From positions 62,001-126,000 of the forward strand of contig NZ_JAHLPX010000004.1 in NCBI RefSeq assembly GCF_018918145.1: a stretch of 64,000 nucleotides of DNA, written 5' to 3'. Position numbers and translations under genes: made by a program. Below, one piece after another: positions 35,236 to 43,975 of the stretch (positions are counted from its first letter, which is position 1; each line of letters begins with the position of its first letter). The DNA is from Anaerotignum sp. MSJ-24 (GTDB taxonomy: Bacteria; Bacillota; Clostridia; Lachnospirales; Anaerotignaceae). Under the pieces are notes generated by a model that was not told the DNA's origin, made no database searches, and saw nothing but the letters and a program-made list of their open reading frames with translations.

Positions 35236-35237
35236 AG

Positions 35238-35277
35238 TAAAATAAATTGGCTCTTCCGTTATTAAAACAGAAGAGCC
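35238..35277 (-). terminator. Terminator after murI (minus strand)
   Basis: Read leftward, GGCTCTTC and GAAGAGCC form an 8-bp stem with a 13-nt loop, followed by AATTTATTTTAC. Closes the ddl-murI transcript. Confidence 0.75.
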
Positions 35278-35290
35278 GATTAATATTAGA

Positions 35291-36094
35291 TTAATATTTT
35301 TCAATATCAATTTTAGCCGGAGTATATGTCTTTTTAAGTGTCTTAAGGCATATTTTTTCAAATTTATCGGTTATGTCACTGACATAAAATATATTTGTCG
35401 GTTTTTCCGAGCCGTCATTGAGCATATTGTTTTTTTCGAGTATTATTCTCAGGGCATCTGCCGTGTTTTTAGCCGGATCGACTATTTTAACGGCTTCGCC
35501 TATTGTTTCGCCTATACAGTGCTTTAAAAGCGGATAATGAGTACAGCCTAAAAGCAGAGTATCTATTCCGCAGGATATAAGCTCGTCAAGGTATAATTCC
35601 GCTGTCATTCTTGCAACATCGTTGTCATACCAGCCCTCCTCGGCAAGGGGAACAAATAAAGGACAAGGTTTTGAAAATACCTCTATTGTGCTGTCGGCAT
35701 CGTGTATAAGTCTGCCGTACATACCGCTTCTTATTGTTGCCTCTGTGCCTATTATGCCGACACGTTTGTTTTTTGTCGTTTCGAGAACACTTTTTACGCC
35801 GGGTTCAACAACACCGATAAACGGAATATCGAATGTACGTCTTAATGCGTCAAGTGAATTTGACGAAACTGTATTGCAGGCAACAATTATTGCTTTTACA
35901 TTTTTGGTAAGCAAAAAACGTACTATCTGCTTTGAATATTTTGTTACAACATCTTTTGATTTTGCTCCGTATGGTACACGGGCAGTATCACCGAAATAAA
36001 CAATATTTTCGTTAGGCAGAGTTTTTATTATTTCTTTTGCAACAGTAAGACCGCCGACTCCGGAATCGAATATTCCTATTGGTCTGTTATCCAT
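35291..36094 (-). CDS. murI: Glutamate racemase
   Basis: Supplies D-glutamate for peptidoglycan. The 267-residue enzyme has PIGIFDSGVGGLTVAKE at the N-terminus and both catalytic cysteines: VACNTVSS near residue 74 and LGCTHYPLL near residue 183. The start ATG follows TCGGAGG; a 15-codon upstream extension has no ribosome site. It is 16 bp downstream of ddl, so two cell-wall precursor enzymes share a transcript. Confidence 0.96.
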   Translation of the reverse strand: MDNRPIGIFDSGVGGLTVAKEIIKTLPNENIVYFGDTARVPYGAKSKDVVTKYSKQIVRFLLTKNVKAIIVACNTVSSNSLDALRRTFDIPFIGVVEPGVKSVLETTKNKRVGIIGTEATIRSGMYGRLIHDADSTIEVFSKPCPLFVPLAEEGWYDNDVARMTAELYLDELISCGIDTLLLGCTHYPLLKHCIGETIGEAVKIVDPAKNTADALRIILEKNNMLNDGSEKPTNIFYVSDITDKFEKICLKTLKKTYTPAKIDIEKY

Positions 36095-36110
36095 AATGTA
36101 AAACCTCCGA

Positions 36111-37181
36111 TTATTTAACTCCGAATCTTTCAAGAGCAAGGTCTATAAGTTCGTCAAGAAGTACATTCATCGGTTTTCCGCAGGCATTCCAAAGCATACT
36201 GTACATGCTTATGGGTGTAAAGCCGGGAAGAGTGTTAAGCTCGTTGAATATAACTCTTTCCGTATCTTTTTCAACGAAAAAGTCAACTCTTGCAAGTCCG
36301 CTGCCATCAACGGCTTTGAATACTTTTATTGCCGTTTTGCGGATTTCGTCCTGTTTTTCTTTTGAAATTTCCGCAGGAACAACTGTCTTAGATGCACTGT
36401 TGTTATATTTTGCATCATAATCATAAAATTCCGCTGCCGCAAAAATTTCGCCGACACATGAAGCACTTATGTTATCTCCGTTTCCGAGAACGGCACATTC
36501 TATTTCACGACCGACAATTCCTTCTTCAACGACAATCTTTCTGTCGTGTACTGCCGCAAGCTTAAGTCCTTCGATAAGCTCATCTTTGTTGTGAGCCTTG
36601 GTTATGCCGACCGAAGAACCGGCGTTAGCAGGTTTGACAAAGCAGGGGTAGCCGAGCTTCTTTTCTATTTTTGTTGCAATGGATTTAATTTTATTGAAGT
36701 CCTCAGAATGAACCTCAACATATTTAGCCTGAGTTATTTTTGCATTTTTTGCAATTATTTTTGTAAATGCCTTATCCATGGAAACACTTGAGGAAAGCAC
36801 ACCGTTTCCTACATAAGGTATCTGTGCAAGCTCAAAAAGTCCCTGTATTGTGCCGTCCTCGCCGTATTTGCCGTGAAGCACGGGAAATGCAAGATCAATG
36901 GGTATGAGCTTTGCTTTGTCGCCGACAAGCTTTAAAAGACCTTTCTGTGATGCATCGGGACTTAAAATGGCAGGAGTGCCGAACTTCTCCCATTCGCCGT
37001 TTTTGATGTTTTCGATAGGTCCGTTGTATATCATCCATTTGCCGGATTTTGTTATGCCGACCGGAATGACATAATATTTTTCACTGTCAAGATTTGAAAT
37101 TATTGATGAAGCAGATACTCTTGAAACCTCATGCTCCGATGACTGTCCTCCGAATATTACTGCTACTGTAAGCTTATTCAC
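36111..37181 (-). CDS. ddl: D-alanine--D-alanine ligase
   Basis: Joins two D-alanines for the peptidoglycan stem. The 356-residue ATP-grasp enzyme has VAVIFGGQSSEHEVS at the N-terminus, FPVLHGKYGEDGTIQGLFEL near residue 91, the ATP-binding PCFVKPANAGSSVG and FNELNTLPGFTPISMYS near the C-terminus. The likely start is GTG at 37181 after AGAGGGATATA; an ATG 18 bp upstream is the alternative. The Lys-Tyr-type dipeptide specificity was not examined further. Confidence 0.94.
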   Translation of the reverse strand: MNKLTVAVIFGGQSSEHEVSRVSASSIISNLDSEKYYVIPVGITKSGKWMIYNGPIENIKNGEWEKFGTPAILSPDASQKGLLKLVGDKAKLIPIDLAFPVLHGKYGEDGTIQGLFELAQIPYVGNGVLSSSVSMDKAFTKIIAKNAKITQAKYVEVHSEDFNKIKSIATKIEKKLGYPCFVKPANAGSSVGITKAHNKDELIEGLKLAAVHDRKIVVEEGIVGREIECAVLGNGDNISASCVGEIFAAAEFYDYDAKYNNSASKTVVPAEISKEKQDEIRKTAIKVFKAVDGSGLARVDFFVEKDTERVIFNELNTLPGFTPISMYSMLWNACGKPMNVLLDELIDLALERFGVK

Positions 37182-37255
37182 TATATCCCTCTTCTCCATA
37201 TATTTAAACAGATAATCTGTAAACATTATTACTATTATATTCAAAAATAAGGTGG

Positions 37256-37285
37256 TTGACAATAGTATCAGTTATAGATTATAAT
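37256..37285 (+). promoter_or_regulatory. Promoter of SRP RNA
   Basis: TTGACA at 37256-37261 and TATAAT at 37280-37285 with an 18-bp spacer. Predicted start near 37292, about 65 nt before the mature RNA, implying a processed 5' leader. It overlaps the upstream edge of the divergent ddl gene's promoter region. Confidence 0.8.
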
Positions 37286-37353
37286 ATTTAAGCATTAAAT
37301 TTATAGTGCATAATTTTTTTGAGATAAATCTGTTTTACAGATTTTATAAAAAT

Positions 37354-37605
37354 TTCCATGCTAGCCGGGAAGGTAGCGGCGTCCTGTACCCACAATCCGC
37401 TATAGTGGGGGTGATGTCTGCTTTGAGGCTGTTCGATTTTGTGGCTGCCCTTTGGAGATGGCGTTGAAAGATTGAGTCTTGTGCAATAGAAACCTGTGAA
37501 CCGTGTCAGATCCGGAAGGAAGCAGCACTAAGCAGTCACTTTTATGTGCCACGAGGTCGCTTGGTCCGAGCTGTCAAAAAAGGTAACGTATAAGAAAGGC
37601 AGTCA
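37354..37605 (+). ncRNA. ffs: Signal recognition particle RNA, large Gram-positive type
   Basis: Contains the 5' Alu-domain segment CCATGCTAGCCGGGAAGGTA, CCTGTACCCACAATCCGCTA and the invariant SRP54-binding helix 8 with GTCAGATCCGGAAGGAAGCA followed by GCACTAAGCAGTCA, TGTGCCACGAGGTCGC and CCGAGCTG. The presence of the Alu part makes it the long (about 250-270 nt) Bacillus/Clostridium form. The 3' end is approximate, as pairing with the 5' end was judged by eye. It lies upstream of dnaX as in B. subtilis (scr-dnaX-ebfC-recR). Confidence 0.93.
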
Positions 37606-37746
37606 AGGAGCAGACGCATGGATTCCTATGAATAAACGCAGTTTGGTTTTCGGCATGGAAAGACCTTGCTGCTATTTTTTTGCTTATATTTTGCTGAAAT
37701 GTCCTTATAATACGGTTGTCTTTGATACGAAAGGGGACGGATAAAT

Positions 37747-39342
37747 ATGTCTGAATATCAGGCTTTGTACAGAAAATACAGACCGCAGGGCTTTGACAGC
37801 GTTGTCGGTCAGGAGCATGTAGTAAAAACATTAAAAAACCAGCTTAAAAGCGGAAGAGTGTCCCATGCCTATCTGTTCTGCGGAACAAGAGGAACGGGAA
37901 AAACATCGGTCGCAAAAATATTTGCAAAGGCTATAAACTGCCTTAATCCTTCGGAGGACGGCGAGCCATGCAATAAATGTGAGCTTTGTGTTGCCGCAAA
38001 CGAAGGCAGAAGCGTGAATGTAATAGAAATAGACGCCGCATCAAACAACAGCGTTGACAGTATCCGAGAGATAAGGGAAGAGGTTAAATACACTCCGACA
38101 GAGGGCAGCTATAAGGTTTACATTATAGACGAGGTTCATATGCTTTCGACGGGAGCACACAACGCACTTCTTAAAACTCTTGAAGAGCCGCCTAAGCACG
38201 TTGTTTTTATACTTGCTACAACAGATCCGCAGAAAATTCCGGCAACAATACTTTCAAGATGTCAGAGATTCGATTTTAAGAGAATATCGGCACAGGAAAT
38301 AGCCGATGCACTTAAAAGCTATACCGAAAAGGAAGGCATAGATATTGAAGAGGACGCACTGTATCTTATAGCAAGGCTTGCAGACGGTTCCATGCGAGAT
38401 TCATTGAGCATACTTGACCAGTGTTCGGCATTTTATTACGGTGAGCATATAACCAGAGAAAAGGTGCTTGAGGTAGCCGGTTCGGTTGACAATTCGGTAT
38501 TCATAAGAGTTACCGATAATATACTTAATAAAAATGCACAGGCTCTTATACAGGAAGTTGACGAGATGATGATAAACGGCAGAGATGCCGGACAGTTTGT
38601 TAAGGATTATATTGCGTATCTCAGAAATCTGTTTATTGCAACGGCAATTCCCGATTCGGCGGCTGTTCTCGGAATATCCGGCGAAAGTGCGGCAGAGCTC
38701 GGTGAACAGGCAAAGAGAATCACAAGAGATGAGGTAACATATCTTATTAATGTATTTTCAAAGCTTGATTCAGATATAAAATATGCGTCCAACAAGAGAG
38801 TATTGCTTGAAATATGCCTTATAAAGCTCTGTGCGCCTGTTACCGAAAATTCATATGATGCTGTTGCCGCAAAGCTTTCTGGAATAGAAAGAGAACTTAA
38901 AAGCGGAAAATACACAAAGGTATCTGCACCTGCACAGTCCGGAGAGGTAAAAAAGGAAAAGCCTAAGAAAAAGCTCAATAAGGCTGTTACAGAGGATTAT
39001 AAAAAAGCCGTTGAGGTATGGGCGGATATAGTTTCCGAATTCGGAAATCCTAATGACATAATATTAAAAAGAGCAGAGCTTAAACAGCTTGACGGAGAAA
39101 AAATATATGTTGTTTGTGCCAATGAATCAAACAGCAGGGTTATAGAGACAAAAACCGATAAGTTGAAAGATATGTTTGCGGAAAAGCTCGGCATTGATTT
39201 CGAAATCGAGGTTATATCAAAAAAGGATTTTGATAAACGTTATGAGCTTATCTACGGTACAACCGAAGAGGAAGAAGAATATGACGATTCAAGCTGGGAT
39301 AATCTTATAAGCACTATGCCCGGTATTGAAATAGAGCAATAA
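37747..39342 (+). CDS. dnaX: DNA polymerase III subunit gamma/tau
   Basis: Clamp-loader ATPase and replisome organiser, 531 residues in the full (tau) form. Walker A GTRGTGKTS is at residues 46-54, the zinc cluster CNKCELC near 76-82, and the DEVH Walker B at 129-132; domain III ends around residue 370. A lysine-rich linker (SGEVKKEKPKKKLNK) then leads to a C-terminal domain. The linker holds an in-phase A_AAA_AAG heptamer with a -1 frame stop soon after, so a shorter gamma-like form of about 406 residues may also be made. Start behind AAAGGGGA. Confidence 0.96.
   Translation: MSEYQALYRKYRPQGFDSVVGQEHVVKTLKNQLKSGRVSHAYLFCGTRGTGKTSVAKIFAKAINCLNPSEDGEPCNKCELCVAANEGRSVNVIEIDAASNNSVDSIREIREEVKYTPTEGSYKVYIIDEVHMLSTGAHNALLKTLEEPPKHVVFILATTDPQKIPATILSRCQRFDFKRISAQEIADALKSYTEKEGIDIEEDALYLIARLADGSMRDSLSILDQCSAFYYGEHITREKVLEVAGSVDNSVFIRVTDNILNKNAQALIQEVDEMMINGRDAGQFVKDYIAYLRNLFIATAIPDSAAVLGISGESAAELGEQAKRITRDEVTYLINVFSKLDSDIKYASNKRVLLEICLIKLCAPVTENSYDAVAAKLSGIERELKSGKYTKVSAPAQSGEVKKEKPKKKLNKAVTEDYKKAVEVWADIVSEFGNPNDIILKRAELKQLDGEKIYVVCANESNSRVIETKTDKLKDMFAEKLGIDFEIEVISKKDFDKRYELIYGTTEEEEEYDDSSWDNLISTMPGIEIEQ
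38949..38966 (+). other. Candidate programmed -1 frameshift site in dnaX
   Basis: A_AAA_AAG lies at 38949-38955 with AAA at codon 402, the same heptamer and phase as the E. coli dnaX site. After a -1 slip the reading is GGA AAA GCC TAA, ending at 38966. GGAGAGG lies immediately upstream. A weak AGCCT/AGGCT stem is possible downstream (38960-38985). Confidence 0.5.
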
Positions 39343-39386
39343 TTGATTTAAAATAAAGCTATAATTAATAACAGGAGGTATTTTAA

Positions 39387-39722
39387 ATGGCAAAAGGTTT
39401 TGGCGGTATGGGCGGTATGAATATGAATGCCCTTATGAAACAGGCACAGAAAATGCAGAAGCAGATGGAGGAAACACAGGCTGCTCTTGCTGAACAGGTT
39501 ATAGAAACAACATCAGGCGGCGGAGCTGTTAAGGTATCGGTTACAGCGAAGAAGGAGCTTAAGGCAATCACAATCAATCCGGATGTTGTTGATCCCGATG
39601 ATGTTGAAATGCTTGAGGACCTTATTCTTACAGCCGTAAACGAGGCACTCAGACAGGCTGACGAGGTTGCGAACAACGCTATGTCTAAAATCGCAGGCGG
39701 AAGCCTTGGCGGTATGTTCTGA
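39387..39722 (+). CDS. ebfC: Nucleoid-associated protein, YbaB/EbfC family
   Basis: A 111-residue DNA-binding protein of the YbaB family, nearly always found between dnaX and recR. Begins MAKGFGGMGGMNMNALMKQA with a glycine/methionine-rich N-terminus, then a helix-strand core, with IETTSGGGAVKVSVTAKKEL near residue 37 and VVDPDDVEMLEDLILTAVNEA near 70. Starts behind AGGAGG, 44 bp after dnaX. Role in nucleoid structure or recombination is family knowledge. Confidence 0.94.
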   Translation: MAKGFGGMGGMNMNALMKQAQKMQKQMEETQAALAEQVIETTSGGGAVKVSVTAKKELKAITINPDVVDPDDVEMLEDLILTAVNEALRQADEVANNAMSKIAGGSLGGMF

Positions 39723-39736
39723 TAAAGAGGTAGAAA

Positions 39737-40336
39737 ATGAATTATTACGGTGATCCGATAACAAGGTTAATAGAAAAGTTTGCATCTCTTCCCGGAATAG
39801 GACGAAAATCGGCACAAAGGCTTGCTTTTCATGTTATAGCAATGGACGACAGTGCCGTTGCAGAGCTTGCGGAGGCTATAATTTCGGCAAAAAGAGATGT
39901 TAAATATTGTTCAGTATGCTGTAATCTTACGGATTCCGATATTTGCCCGGTATGTGCAAATCCCAAAAGAGATCACAAAACAATAATGGTTGTTGAAAGT
40001 CCCAAGGATATGGCGGCATACGAAAAGACTAAGGAATATAACGGAGTTTATCATGTTCTGCATGGTGCTATTTCACCTATGGCAGGAATTTCACCTTCCG
40101 ATATAAAGCTTAAGGAACTGCTTGAAAGAATACAAAAGGATACTCCGAACGAAATAATACTTGCCACGAACCCCAATGTTGAAGGTGAGGCGACGGCAAT
40201 GTATATCAGTAAACTTATAAAACCGCTCGGAATAAAGGTAACACGAATAGCAAACGGTGTACCTGTCGGCGGAGATTTGGAGTTTGTTGACCAGGTTACG
40301 CTTATGCGTGCGCTTGAAGGCAGACGTGAGCTATAA
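39737..40336 (+). CDS. recR: Recombination protein RecR
   Basis: Works with RecO to load RecA on gapped DNA. The 199-residue protein has the helix-hairpin-helix [15 protein letters not shown] at residue 16, the zinc finger [16 protein letters not shown] at 57-72, and a Toprim domain beginning [17 protein letters not shown]. Ends in the usual [15 protein letters not shown]. Follows ebfC by 14 bp. Standard in length and motifs. Confidence 0.96.
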   Translation: MNYYGDPITRLIEKFASLPGIGRKSAQRLAFHVIAMDDSAVAELAEAIISAKRDVKYCSVCCNLTDSDICPVCANPKRDHKTIMVVESPKDMAAYEKTKEYNGVYHVLHGAISPMAGISPSDIKLKELLERIQKDTPNEIILATNPNVEGEATAMYISKLIKPLGIKVTRIANGVPVGGDLEFVDQVTLMRALEGRREL

Positions 40337-40349
40337 TTAGGAGGAACAG

Positions 40350-41180
40350 ATGAGTTACGCAGACATTGTTTTCAAGGAAAATTGCAGAGATATTATTGAA
40401 AACGGATATTCAACCGAGAATGAAAAGGTTCGTCCCGTATGGGAGGACGGAACTCCTGCATATACAATAAAAAAATTCGGCGTAGTGAACCGTTATGACC
40501 TTTCCAAGGAATTTCCCATACTTACTCTCAGATATACAAATTGGAAAAATGCCATTGACGAAATGCTTTGGATATGGCAGAAAAAATCCAATAAAGTTTC
40601 CGAGCTTAATTCACATATTTGGGATTCATGGATGGGTGAGGACGGCACTATCGGCAAGGCATACGGCTATCAGCTCGGTGTTAAGCATCAGTATAAAGAA
40701 GGAATGTTTGACCAGGTTGACCGGGTGCTTTATGATTTAAAAAACAATCCGTACAGCAGAAGAATAATGACAAATATTTATAATTTCGAGGATCTGCATG
40801 AAATGAATTTATATCCCTGTGCTTACAGCATGACGTTTAATGTTGTTGACGGAAAGCTTAACGCAATATTAAACCAGCGTTCACAGGATACGCTTACGGC
40901 AAACAACTGGAATGTCGTTCAGTATGCAGTGCTTGTTCATATGCTTGCACAGGTAAGCGACCTTCAGGTAGGCGAGTTGGTTCATGTTATTGCCGATATG
41001 CATATATATGACAGACATATTCCGCTTGTAAAGGAGCTTCTTGAAAGAGAGCCGCTCCCTGCACCTAAATTCGAAATTAATAAGAATATAAAAAATTTCT
41101 ATGATTTTACTGTTGATGACTTTAAAATCACAGATTATAAATACGGAGAAAGCATAGGCAGAATACCTGTTGCTATTTGA
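40350..41180 (+). CDS. thyA: Thymidylate synthase (ThyA type)
   Basis: Methylates dUMP to dTMP using methylene-tetrahydrofolate. The 276-residue protein has NNPYSRRIMTNIYNFEDLHEM and the catalytic cysteine in LYPCAYSMTFNV, with LNQRSQDTLTANNWNVVQYAVL and VHVIADMHIYDRHI near the C-terminus. The active-site segment differs from the common PPCH form and belongs to a divergent ThyA group found in Clostridia (recalled). No dihydrofolate reductase gene is adjacent. Starts behind AGGAGG, 13 bp after recR. Confidence 0.93.
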   Translation: MSYADIVFKENCRDIIENGYSTENEKVRPVWEDGTPAYTIKKFGVVNRYDLSKEFPILTLRYTNWKNAIDEMLWIWQKKSNKVSELNSHIWDSWMGEDGTIGKAYGYQLGVKHQYKEGMFDQVDRVLYDLKNNPYSRRIMTNIYNFEDLHEMNLYPCAYSMTFNVVDGKLNAILNQRSQDTLTANNWNVVQYAVLVHMLAQVSDLQVGELVHVIADMHIYDRHIPLVKELLEREPLPAPKFEINKNIKNFYDFTVDDFKITDYKYGESIGRIPVAI

Positions 41181-41205
41181 TAAATATAAGGGAATGGTAA
41201 AACAA

Positions 41206-42951
41206 ATGAAGGTTTTATTGACTGCCCTGAACGCAAAATACATACATTCGTCATTGGCTTTGAGAAGTCTTAAAAAATATGCGGATGCTGAAGGAAAATA
41301 TACAGTTGTAAAAGAATTTACAATCAATAACCGCATTGAAAAAATAGTCAGTGATATATATAAGGAAAAACCCGATGTTATCGGGTTTTCCTGCTATATA
41401 TGGAATATTGAGATGATAAGGACAACGGCGGCAAGGCTGAAAAAGGTTCTTCCGAATACGCTTTTTGTTTTCGGCGGTCCGGAGGTGAGCTATGATTCGG
41501 CTGAATTTTTGAGAAACAATCCATTTGCCGATATTGTTATGAGAGGCGAAGGAGAGGAAACATACCGGAAGCTGCTTTCTGTATGGGTTACGGAAAAGCC
41601 GTATTATGATATAAACGGCATAACCTATCGCAGGGACGGAGAGATTTTTGAAAATCCAAATGCAGAGCCGCTTAAGCTTGATGATATTCCGTTTGTGTAT
41701 GATGATGTTTCGGAGCTGAAAAATAAAATAATATATTATGAAACACAGAGAGGCTGTCCGTATAACTGCCAGTATTGTCTGTCATCTGTTGAAAAGGGTG
41801 TTCGCTTTTTATCGTTTGACAGAGTAAAGAGCGATTTACAGTTTTTCATAGACAATAATGTAAAGCAGGTTAAATTTGTTGACAGAACGTTCAACTGTAA
41901 TCATGAGCATGCCATGAGAATATGGAAATATATTATGGAACATGATAACGGAGTTACCAATTTCCATATGGAGATTACGGCAGATATACTTCGTGATGAG
42001 GCAATAGAAATGCTGAAGAATGCCAGAGAAGGCTTGTTCCAGTTTGAAATAGGCGTTCAGTCAACAAATGAACAGACCATTGACGCAATCAAAAGAAATA
42101 CAGCCTTTGGTGGCATAACCGACGTAGTCAAAAAAATATCCGTTTCGGGCAATATACATCAGCATTTGGATTTGATTGCAGGACTGCCCTATGAGAATTA
42201 TGAATCCTTCGGAAAATCCTTTAATGATGTTTACAATCTTAAGCCTGAACAGCTTCAGCTTGGATTCCTTAAGCTTTTGAAAGGATCGGGGCTGAGGTAT
42301 GATGCGGAAAAATACGGAATTGTATATGCCGACGAAGCACCGTATGAGGTTTTGTATACAAAAGAGCTGTCCTTTGATGAGGTGCTCAGACTTAAGGGCG
42401 TAGAAGAAATGGTTGAAACCTTCTATAATTCGGGAAAGGCTCTTACTGCGGTTAAATATGCGGTTAGCGTTTTGGGCAATCCATTTGGATTTTTTGAAAA
42501 TCTTGCTAACTGGTGGGAAGACAAAGGCTATATGGATATATCGCACAGCAAAATGGAGCTTTATGCAAGAATATATGAATATTTTTCGGAGCAGAAGGTG
42601 TTTGAAGATGATCTTCCTGTGATAAAAGAGCTTTTGAGATACGATATTTATTTGGGCGATAACATGAAAAGCATACCGCAGACGCTTGAAAGAACCGCAA
42701 CGGAAGAAGAAAGAAAGTTTGAACGTGATTTTTATACAGCAGAGGAAAATGTAAACAGATTTATTCCAAAGCTTAAGGAATATACGCCTAAACAGCTTTT
42801 AAGAATGTGTAGAATTGAGTTTTTTGAAATCAATCCTATGAGCCTTGAAAGAGGAAAAACGGCTGTTTTGTTTAATTATTACGGCAGAGATATTATATCC
42901 AATAAGGCAGATGTGGCTGTCGTATGGAAGGAGGTAATACCGAATGACTAA
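41206..42951 (+). CDS. B12-binding domain radical SAM protein (DUF4080-type)
   Basis: A 581-residue radical SAM enzyme of unknown reaction. Residues 1-140 form a cobalamin-binding-like fold (MKVLLTALNAKYIHSSLALR ... VFGGPEVSYDSAEFL). The iron-sulfur motif CPYNCQYC is near residue 183, and the core runs to about 400. The C-terminal 200 residues resemble DUF4080. Start is uncertain: ATG at 41206 matches homologue N-termini, but ATG at 41194 is possible. Its end overlaps nth by 8 bp, though no functional link is known. Confidence 0.85.
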   Translation: MKVLLTALNAKYIHSSLALRSLKKYADAEGKYTVVKEFTINNRIEKIVSDIYKEKPDVIGFSCYIWNIEMIRTTAARLKKVLPNTLFVFGGPEVSYDSAEFLRNNPFADIVMRGEGEETYRKLLSVWVTEKPYYDINGITYRRDGEIFENPNAEPLKLDDIPFVYDDVSELKNKIIYYETQRGCPYNCQYCLSSVEKGVRFLSFDRVKSDLQFFIDNNVKQVKFVDRTFNCNHEHAMRIWKYIMEHDNGVTNFHMEITADILRDEAIEMLKNAREGLFQFEIGVQSTNEQTIDAIKRNTAFGGITDVVKKISVSGNIHQHLDLIAGLPYENYESFGKSFNDVYNLKPEQLQLGFLKLLKGSGLRYDAEKYGIVYADEAPYEVLYTKELSFDEVLRLKGVEEMVETFYNSGKALTAVKYAVSVLGNPFGFFENLANWWEDKGYMDISHSKMELYARIYEYFSEQKVFEDDLPVIKELLRYDIYLGDNMKSIPQTLERTATEEERKFERDFYTAEENVNRFIPKLKEYTPKQLLRMCRIEFFEINPMSLERGKTAVLFNYYGRDIISNKADVAVVWKEVIPND

Positions 42952-43591
42952 AGAAGAACGTGTTATAAAGGTTCTTGACCTTTTGGAGGAGCATTACGGT
43001 CCTGTAAAATGCTATCTTAACCATGAATGTGCATGGCAGTTATTGATTGCAACAATATTAAGCGCACAGTGTACGGATGCAAGAGTAAACATGGTTACGG
43101 AGGATTTGTTTAAGAAATATCCGTCAATAAAGGCTTTTGCGGAGGCTGATTTGTCCGAACTTGAACAGGATATACGTTCAACGGGATTTTATCATAATAA
43201 AGCAAAAAATATAATCGGCTGTTGTCAGATGCTTTTGAGTGAATACGGCGGAGAGGTTCCGAGCGATATTGATAAGCTTACGAAGCTTCCGGGTGTCGGA
43301 AGAAAAACGGCAAATGTTATTCGCGGAAACATATTCGGAATTGACAGCATTGTTGTTGATACTCATGTAAAAAGAATATCTAATATGCTTGGATTTACCG
43401 ACAGTCAGGATCCTGTTAAAATCGAGTTTGAGCTTATGGAGCTGTTACCGAGAAAAAACTGGATTGCGTATAATACACAGGTTATTGCTCACGGAAGGAG
43501 CATATGTATAGCAAGAAGACCGAAATGCGATATCTGCTTTCTTGCAGAGCTGTGTGAGCACAGATGTAATGAACTGAATAAGGAAATATAA
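42944..43591 (+). CDS. nth: Endonuclease III
   Basis: Bifunctional DNA glycosylase/AP lyase for oxidised pyrimidines. The 215-residue protein has the helix-hairpin-helix LPGVGRKTANVIRG near residue 110 (catalytic Lys), the catalytic Asp in VDTHVKRISNMLG near 133, and the [4Fe-4S] cluster ligands C-x6-C-x2-C-x5-C in CIARRPKCDICFLAELC. Overlaps the radical SAM gene by 8 bp. Last gene before the riboflavin region; no clear terminator follows. Confidence 0.96.
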   Translation: MTKEERVIKVLDLLEEHYGPVKCYLNHECAWQLLIATILSAQCTDARVNMVTEDLFKKYPSIKAFAEADLSELEQDIRSTGFYHNKAKNIIGCCQMLLSEYGGEVPSDIDKLTKLPGVGRKTANVIRGNIFGIDSIVVDTHVKRISNMLGFTDSQDPVKIEFELMELLPRKNWIAYNTQVIAHGRSICIARRPKCDICFLAELCEHRCNELNKEI

Positions 43592-43670
43592 TGAATTTAT
43601 ACCAGTAAAAATATATTTTAATTTATATAAAGTGCTAAAATATATTGATAAAATTTTGTCTAAAATTATG

Positions 43671-43699
43671 TTGACATATGATTTTAATAGTGATAACAT
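43671..43699 (+). promoter_or_regulatory. Promoter of riboflavin operon
   Basis: TTGACA at 43671-43676 and TAACAT at 43694-43699 with a 17-bp spacer, ending 20 bp before the FMN riboswitch. Confidence 0.65.
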
Positions 43700-43719
43700 T
43701 AACATCAAGTTAATAATAA

Positions 43720-43827
43720 GTCTTCAGGGCAGGGTGCAAGTCCCTACCGGTGGTATAGCCCACGAGCCGTAAGGCATGATTCGGTGTGATTCCGAAGCCG
43801 ACAGTAAAGTCTGGATGAAAGAAGATT
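43720..43827 (+). promoter_or_regulatory. FMN riboswitch (RFN element)
   Basis: Conserved RFN blocks appear in order: TCTTCAGGGCAGGGTGCAAG, TCCCTACCGGTGGTATAGCC, CACGAGC, GATTCGGTGTGATTCCGAAG, CCGACAGT and AGTCTGGATGAAAGAAGA. The outer TCTTC/GAAGA pair closes P1. FMN binding should favour the terminators that follow, switching off ribD-E-BA-H. Confidence 0.96.
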
Positions 43828-43865
43828 AGAATATTCATTTGCTGTTTTTTTGTATGTATATTTTG

Positions 43866-43902
43866 CCCTGAAATGTTTATCATTTCAGGGTTTTGTTTTT
43901 TA
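43866..43902 (+). terminator. First terminator downstream of FMN riboswitch
   Basis: CCCTGAAATG and CATTTCAGGG form a perfect 10-bp stem with loop TTTAT, followed by TTTTGTTTTTT. Probable expression platform of the riboswitch. Confidence 0.9.
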
Positions 43903-43930
43903 TTGATGGCATTGGGTTGGCTTTTTATGT

Positions 43931-43959
43931 GCTCTGAATTCTTATTCAGAGCATTTTTT
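43931..43959 (+). terminator. Second terminator hairpin directly before ribD ribosome site
   Basis: GCTCTGAAT and ATTCAGAGC form a perfect 9-bp stem with loop TCTT, followed by ATTTTTTG and then TTGGAGG of ribD. An additional brake after the riboswitch terminator. Confidence 0.85.
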
Positions 43960-43975
43960 GTTGGAGGCGATGGCT

